Shown piece by piece: positions 59,274 to 64,000 of a stretch of DNA of 64,000 nt (positions within the stretch are counted from its first letter, which is position 1; the number at the start of each line of letters is the position of its first letter). The stretch is from Blumeriella jaapii (Eukaryota > Ascomycota > Leotiomycetes > Helotiales > Drepanopezizaceae): contig VWND01000035.1 in NCBI GenBank assembly GCA_009599575.1, positions 1 to 64,000 of the forward strand. Direction: 5' to 3'. A program made the translations under genes and the position numbers. Under the pieces are notes generated by a model. That model was not told the origin of the DNA. It ran no database searches and saw only the letters and a list, made by a program, of their open reading frames with translations.

Positions 59274-60102
59274 TTGGCGCTATTAAATAAAGGTGTATTA
59301 AAAAAGCCAGGAAAAAGCATGCGGCTTCGCATAAAAAAACGAAAAGCGTCGTTGTTTATAATATTAGCGAAAATATTAATAAAGTTTGAATTAAATAAAT
59401 AAATATTTTCTGAAATTGTAAATTAAAAGTTTTATATAAAAAAAAAATCGCTTTTAATAAAAGAGCTATCAAAAAGATCTTTGTGTTTTTTAGAAAAGTT
59501 AAATAAAATAAAATTACGTTCAGATATTTAAATAATATATTAAAAAACTTGTTTTTTGATAAATTAATCAAATTAATATAATATTGCTATATAATTTACG
59601 GTTTCGATATTCCGTGGCTTAAATTAATATACGTACAGTTATTTCCTTATTATTTTTAATAAAAAACCGCAAATTGTAATTACTATAATCACAAAGCGTA
59701 ATATCAGGAGATTGAGTTTTCGCCAAGCGTTTGATCAAAAGAAATTTAATTTAAAAAAGCCGAGCGCAGCGGTCGAAGCGTACGAACTAATATTCGATTT
59801 GTTATTTTTTAATAAAAAAGCGATTTTCGAGCTTTGAACTTCGCACGGTTCGAAATTGCCTAACCGTAATTTCAAACGTTTCTAAAATATATTGCATTTT
59901 TATAATTTAATAACTGTGCGCAAATAAAAAAAGCTATTAAAAGTCTTTTATATAATATAACTGCAAATAATATTATATAAAAAGTTTTTTAAGCCGTAAT
60001 AGCGAAATATCGAAATCGACTTTGATTGCGAATTTGAAAAATGCATCGGCGAATATATAAAAACGAAACACCGAAATTTGAATTTCTGCGTAAATTATTA
60101 AA
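59274..60102 (-). other. D3 gag start and 5' leader
   Basis: 59274-59390 matches the start of D1 gag (antisense). 59390-60102 is the leader, with the conserved block GAGCGCAGCGGTCGAAGCGT at 59761-59780. Confidence 0.75.
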
Positions 60103-60369
60103 TATAAAAGTAAATAGGAAAATCAGACTGATACGACTATATATCGGTGGGTAAAATAGTCTAAGGAATCCCTAGAAAAGACTGAAGAAAGGAAAAGAAA
60201 AATAAGTGAAAGTATGAATTGGACTGCGTGCTTATGGTATTATCTAAGGGAATGCTTTGCTTTTATATCTGTTGAAAATAGTTAATAGCAGGGGGTCTGG
60301 GAGGGGTCCATGCCTCGACCATAGCTAAAACTACCAAACCCCGTTAATACAAAGTACCACCGTTTTACA
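60103..60369 (-). repeat. D3 5' LTR
   Basis: 267 bp; plus strand TATAAAAGTAAATAGGAAAA to ACCACCGTTTTACA. Outer flank is GTAAA followed by family-A leader sequence, so D3 inserted into A4. Confidence 0.92.
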
Positions 60370-60699
60370 GTAAAAAATTCGAAGGAAAAAATAGTTTACG
60401 CCGTCGCTAGCGTAAAAAAAAAGTTGTTAATAATATAACGATTTAATTAATCGAAAGGCTAGAAAATCAATTAACTGGTCGCCGTATTTATATAATATAA
60501 AAAACGAACTTTTGGTTTTGTAATAAAGATATTTATTTAGAATTAACAACTGCAGAAAGCAAAGGTTGCTAAAGAAAAAAAGCCTTATATATAAATAATC
60601 TTCACAGTTAATAGGAGATCCACCAGGAGACCAGAAAGCTTGCAGCTACACGTAGTTGCTGGGGTGACACGAGAGGTGGCAAAAGAGTGAGTCGTTACA
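60370..60699 (-). mobile_element. A4: 5' LTR and start of leader of a family-A element
   Basis: 60370-60433 is the reverse complement of the A2 leader (block TACGCCGTCGCTAGCGTA against 26345-26362). 60434-60699 is an LTR in minus orientation, ending GTGACACGAGAGGTGGCAAA ... GTCGTTACA. The rest of A4 is missing where D3 begins. RIP damage falls off towards its outer end. Confidence 0.88.
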
Positions 60700-60714
60700 G
60701 ATTAAATCGTCACA
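60700..60714 (+). repeat. 15-bp family-A LTR tip in opposite orientation
   Basis: GATTAAATCGTCACA equals the 3' tip of the family-A LTR (GATTAGATCGTCACA) on the plus strand, wedged between two minus-oriented LTRs. Confidence 0.6.
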
Positions 60715-60902
60715 GGTTTTATAACAAAAATATTCATTTAAAATCAATAATTGCAAAAGGCAAAAGTTGCTAAAAAGGAAATGTCTTATATATATAAATA
60801 ATCTCCACAGTTAATAAAAGACCCATTAAAAGACCAGGGAGCTTACAGCTACACGTAGTTGCTGGGGTGACACGAGAGGTGGCAAAAGAGTGAGTCGTCA
60901 CA
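60715..60902 (-). repeat. second family-A LTR, truncated
   Basis: Matches the LTR from its middle (GGTTTTATAACAAAAATATT) to its 5' tip (GAGTCGTCACA). The last 60 bp show hardly any RIP. Confidence 0.88.
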
Positions 60903-61000
60903 ATACCTAAAATACTACTACAAGTCAACCAACCCTATCGTGTGCACTTATTGCTCCCTCTGCCTACTAACTAGTCAAGGTACTAGCAATATATTTTTTT
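60903..61000. other. near-normal-composition spacer
   Basis: About 90 bp of non-repeated sequence with many intact CpA, then a T-run. First clearly unmutated bases after the AT-rich block. No gene seen. Confidence 0.5.
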
Positions 61001-61400
61001 TTCGAAACGTACAAAACGGTAAATACACGTAATTAAGCCGCTGTAATTTTTAGCGTACGAGCAATTGCTCTGAAAATAACGTTTCCGTCGCGTTCCGTAA
61101 TAAAAAAAAGCGGGCGTCCACGAGGTTATGATTTACCGTCTGATTGTAAAAGCGCGTTTTTAACCGTATAACGCGCGGCGGATAAGCTGCACTTTTCCGA
61201 TTCCGCAAGCCAGGTATAAAAAGCTTTATATTTTCTACCGCTAATAATACGATTTCTAGCCTTTGAAAAAAGGTTTCCAAAAGATTGGCGAAACGTTCCC
61301 GTTGTTCGTAGCATAAGAGTATAATTGCGAAAAAAAGATGTGTTTTGTTGTAAACGCGAAAAGTCGCGGTCGGTGGCCGACGCGCACATTTATATGTCCA
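61001..61400 (-). pseudogene. possible DNA-transposon transposase N-terminal fragment
   Basis: The minus strand reads FYTWLAESEKCSLSAARYTV, KNALLQSDGKS, stop, PRGRPLFFITERDGNVIFRA, IARTLKITAA. One in-frame TAA (a likely CAA change) joins the two parts, which resemble the helix-turn-helix start of Tc1/mariner or pogo-type transposases with a G-R-P hinge. No DDE domain follows, and LTR fragments lie on both sides. The family assignment is tentative. Confidence 0.35.
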
Positions 61401-61478
61401 CGTACTGTAGAACCGCCCGGCTAAGCCTCCGAGATCCGTGCATCGGCCACAATGACAGCCGTGCCCTCTGACAATACC
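61401..61478. other. GC-balanced unique stretch
   Basis: Short sequence of normal composition between the transposase-like fragment and an LTR fragment. Nothing recognised. Confidence 0.4.
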
Positions 61479-61525
61479 TAGTTGCTGGGGTGATACGAGA
61501 GGTGGCAAAGGAGTGAACCGTCACA
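61479..61525 (-). repeat. 47-bp family-A LTR end fragment
   Basis: TAGTTGCTGGGGTGATACGA then GAGGTGGCAAAGGAGTG and CCGTCACA: the 5' tip of the family-A LTR in minus orientation, almost unmutated. It is the last repeat before the gene-bearing sequence. Confidence 0.88.
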
Positions 61526-62122
61526 CTTAAATGCAGTGGGACACCTGCTTTCCCCCATAATATCCGAGTGCCCGCAGGATATTGTGGGAAGGCAGCCCAC
61601 TATTAGTCATAAAAAAGTCGCACAAGTCAATAAACAAATATTTCTTATCTTTTATCGCTGCCAGGTCCCCGCCTTCTTATCGTTTATCTCAAATAGTCCG
61701 TGCACCCTTCCACGTGCAGCCACGTTGGCCTTCCCGCTGGGCCCACTGCTTTTGGGACGTAATCACCTTTACCCTTAAATACAGTACAAAGTTCTGTTCG
61801 TGCCTCTTTCTCCCTACATCCTCCGAAGAAGCTCACCGAAAGTTGGGTTATTTTTCGATTGGGCTATGTTCAGCTTACCTCTGTTTGACCGGGCACAATA
61901 TTCAACCGCTGTACCTCCGTAGACCCGTGAAGCATGTTCACTCAAATATCCTATACCATCATGGTCCATCAAAAACATGCCGTCATGTTCATTTCACACC
62001 TTTTTCATTCCTCTTTGAGTCACAATGAATACAGCTTGGTTTTATTGTTTTCATTGCTATACGTTGAATCGGATAATTGCTAGCCAGAGTTTATTGATCC
62101 GATATCTTGTATTCCTACCACC
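61526..62122. other. intergenic region / 3' flank of the glycosyltransferase gene
   Basis: Balanced base composition, intact CpA. The plus frames 61536-61778 and 61582-62028 show no recognised domain, and I do not call a gene. The 3' UTR of the minus-strand gene should lie in its right part. Confidence 0.5.
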
Positions 62123-63430
62123 TCAAGGCCACAAACAAGCAGCATACTCCACATACTGCTTCACAGTTCCATACACCTGGCTCAGCTCATCAGACATCAA
62201 TTGCGGCCCGTTGAGATGGTCCCTCCGCTTGGCAAACATATGTCTCCAGAGCGCAATGTTCCACGCGAAACTCGAGTGCCCAATGCCAGCGAAGTCGGTC
62301 GATTTCAGAAGAACGAGAAAATCCACCAGAGCCTGCTGGTCGAAGGTGAACTCGTCCAATATCTTGTTCTCCGCTTCATTCAACATCTGGTGCTTCGTTG
62401 TAACGCTCAAATTGAATGCTTTCGCGTCGTCGGCTAGCCGCGCGATATCCTTCTCATTTCCCGATGCTACGTATATCACTTTTGTCTTGGACTTGACTGC
62501 TTGCTCCAGGTAGTCTTTTGATTGGGTTGTGTAACTCGAGTATATCCAGTCCTGGACCGGCCACGCTTGCTGTGAGTCCTTTTCGGTGCGCAGATGCGCC
62601 CCGAAGAACGCATCCTTCCAGATAGGCGCCCGAAAATCCGTATGTATCCCGTACCTGTTAACCAGATTCCGCAGAACGGTCGTTGCTAAAACCCGGGCAT
62701 TCTGTCGGAACTTCAAAACCTTGCCAAAGTCGAGGGCAAAGGCTTCGGGGTCGGAGTAGATTGGGTACTGAAGGTACGATCGACCAAGGTCCACCGCAAT
62801 ACTTTGCGTATCCACGGTGTGGTTTGCAAACCATTCGTAGAAGAGTCCTCGCCAATCTTCAGGATGGTCAATTCCTTCTGGCGTGATTTCTGCCGATAAC
62901 TGCTCGGGTAGAAGTGGGATGGTAGGAAGATCAGTGCCGTTCAACACTTTCAACTGCGGACACGAGAGGCGAAGAGAATCCACAAAGTGCTGCTCGTCGA
63001 AGAGGTAGTCGAATCGAGTCCGTTCTCTGTCCCAAATGATGGCAATATCTTGAGGGTCGCGCAAGATCACATGCGGGATTGTAAGACTTGCGCCAGCAGA
63101 GATGGCATAGCGGAGACAATGCAGGATGGAGTTGCGCAGGTTTCCTACCCCACCGCCTGCATTATTACATGTGAATGTCAGTCGATCATTCCATTCCGTC
63201 TTTGCGCACATTGACCGGATGGCATCAGAGTTGAGAGGCGGATCGTCGAAGATATCTGTTCTTTCGAGCCATCGATTGGACAATGCGTGTGACGACAACG
63301 GAAGATTCCACGAACGAACCGAACGAACCGAACCGTGGCTCAGGTAGGACAAAATATAGAGGAAAAAGAAAACGCAAGTGACAAGTAAAAGCAACCGAGT
63401 GCGAGAAGATCGATATCGTGCCAGCGCCAT
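62123..63430 (-). CDS. fungal type II membrane glycosyltransferase, O-fucosyltransferase-like
   Basis: 435 residues, single open frame. The start MALARYRSSRTRLLLL (63428-63430) is chosen because it puts a basic stretch and a hydrophobic anchor (residues 11-30) at the N-terminus, typical of Golgi type II enzymes; the frame is open a further 125 codons upstream but that part looks like leader. Luminal part: TFTCNNAGGGVGNLRNSILH (85-104), a Gly-rich nucleotide-sugar-binding-type loop; FFGAHLRTEKD (275-285), the [HR]-x-R-x-E-x-D motif of GDP-fucose protein O-fucosyltransferases; DFLVLLKSTDFAGIGHSSFA (370-389), the conserved C-terminal S-S-F region. Possible N-glycosylation at 164, 203 and 340. 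No introns needed. Donor and acceptor are inferred from family resemblance only. Codons and composition are normal, unlike everything to its left. Confidence 0.75.
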   Translation of the reverse strand: MALARYRSSRTRLLLLVTCVFFFLYILSYLSHGSVRSVRSWNLPLSSHALSNRWLERTDIFDDPPLNSDAIRSMCAKTEWNDRLTFTCNNAGGGVGNLRNSILHCLRYAISAGASLTIPHVILRDPQDIAIIWDRERTRFDYLFDEQHFVDSLRLSCPQLKVLNGTDLPTIPLLPEQLSAEITPEGIDHPEDWRGLFYEWFANHTVDTQSIAVDLGRSYLQYPIYSDPEAFALDFGKVLKFRQNARVLATTVLRNLVNRYGIHTDFRAPIWKDAFFGAHLRTEKDSQQAWPVQDWIYSSYTTQSKDYLEQAVKSKTKVIYVASGNEKDIARLADDAKAFNLSVTTKHQMLNEAENKILDEFTFDQQALVDFLVLLKSTDFAGIGHSSFAWNIALWRHMFAKRRDHLNGPQLMSDELSQVYGTVKQYVEYAACLWP

Positions 63431-64000
63431 AGCGATACTGTCTCGTAGTCCTAACACGCGTGTACAGATGAGAGGTGACAGTTGACAGTAGACACTTGAC
63501 ACTTGACACTTGACAGGACGACGCACTTGAGACCTTGAAGCGTGCATAAGGTGGCCTCTTTGGCCGGCCCGGTCGAACTTTGTCGGGGTTTCAGATCGTA
63601 AAGCAACAGCAGCTGGGTCATGACTCGGCGCCGATTGTGGCTTGCTCGTAAAAGAGCCCGGAAGGCCATCTGTCGTTTGGAGATCGTGCGCTGTGAAGAT
63701 ATAAGTCACGGCTTCGTAGGTAAGAAAGGCGAGCGAGATACAGCAGGCATGTATGTACATACAACCAAATGCAATATATAGACTGCTCGTCCCTGGACCG
63801 ATCACCTGCCCAAAGCTCCCACAACGCTGCTAACCATCACAGCAATTTCTCTCTCCCAAGCCCTTTCTACGTTCTCTCCCTTCGTCTTCGCACCGGTCCC
63901 CGCGGGCGGCGTACTACCCCTTACAACACACGCGCGGATAGCATCCCTCACACTATTCTTGTTACTTTTCAACGTCCGGGCACTCACGCCGCCTTTGTTT
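63431..64000 (-). promoter_or_regulatory. upstream region of the glycosyltransferase gene
   Basis: Contains short direct repeats of GACACTT around 63490-63517 in the presumed 5' UTR, a TATA-like CTATATATTGC on the minus strand at 63772-63782, and pyrimidine-rich tracts on plus (63848-63888). No other gene is convincing; the minus frame 63802-63987 has no recognised domain. Confidence 0.4.

Larger units (their letters stand above)
39953..60369 (-). mobile_element. D3: gypsy element reduced to 5' LTR, leader and gag, split by F
   Basis: The minus strand begins with a full 5' LTR at 60103-60369, leader to about 59390, then gag. Gag is interrupted by F (41973-59268, TSD TAACG) and resumes at 41972. 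The copy ends at 39953, equal to about 46.81 kb of D1, so protease and all of pol are missing. The last boundary is the exact tip of the neighbouring D LTR fragment. Confidence 0.85.

Noticed and set aside
61050..61508. 152-codon minus frame running into the LTR fragment
   Set aside because: It starts inside the LTR piece and reads the transposase-like fragment in a different frame from the one with recognisable sequence; treated as a shadow.
61582..62028. 148-codon plus frame near the glycosyltransferase gene
   Set aside because: No domain, no homology recognised, and it lies where the 3' UTR of the minus gene is expected; insufficient for a gene call.
63431..63805. Longer, 560-residue version of the glycosyltransferase
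   Set aside because: The extra 125 residues include short direct repeats and no conserved motif, and would bury the signal anchor in mid-protein. The ATG at 63430 gives a normal type II enzyme.

Overview
The window looks like a chromosome segment of a filamentous ascomycete (Pezizomycotina). About the first 61 kb are extremely AT-rich and made almost entirely of LTR retrotransposons whose reading frames are broken by C-to-T and G-to-A changes, mostly CpA to TpA (Asp to Asn, Gly to Lys/Glu, Gln to stop). This is the mark of repeat-induced point mutation (RIP). The last ~2.5 kb have balanced composition and one intact gene. The genus cannot be named from the sequence.

I sorted the elements into families by comparing copies within the window. 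Family A is a Ty3/gypsy chromovirus with ~267-bp LTRs: A1 141-4609, A2 26057-32477 (full length), A3 33472-39838, and A4 LTR pieces at 60.4-60.9 kb. Family D is a second gypsy family with 267-bp LTRs and an extra 3' reading frame: D2 8736-33471 minus, D3 39953-60369 minus, D1 43705-54987 plus and full length. Family E is a Ty1/copia element (15316-23531, minus). Family F is a third gypsy family with 175-bp LTRs (41973-59268, minus). The insertions are nested and most have target-site duplications: E and A2 lie inside D2; D1 lies inside F, which lies inside D3, which abuts A4.

The left 8.7 kb also holds two satellite arrays, one with a ~207-bp unit and one with a ~187-bp unit carrying a strong hairpin.

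Two things stand out. (1) A GC-rich 1379-bp non-autonomous LTR element (35406-36784) sits inside RIP-destroyed A3. Its two 209-bp LTRs are identical, it has a perfect TSD, and it shares polypurine tract and LTR tip with family A, so it probably moved after RIP using family-A-type enzymes. (2) A 33-bp unit with inverted 11-bp ends recurs at several separate sites in families A and D; its length of 11 codons would keep reading frames.

From ~60.9 kb the sequence changes to near-normal composition through LTR fragments and a broken transposase-like fragment. It ends in a minus-strand gene (62123-63430) for a fungal type II membrane glycosyltransferase resembling GDP-fucose O-fucosyltransferases, with its upstream region running to the window end.
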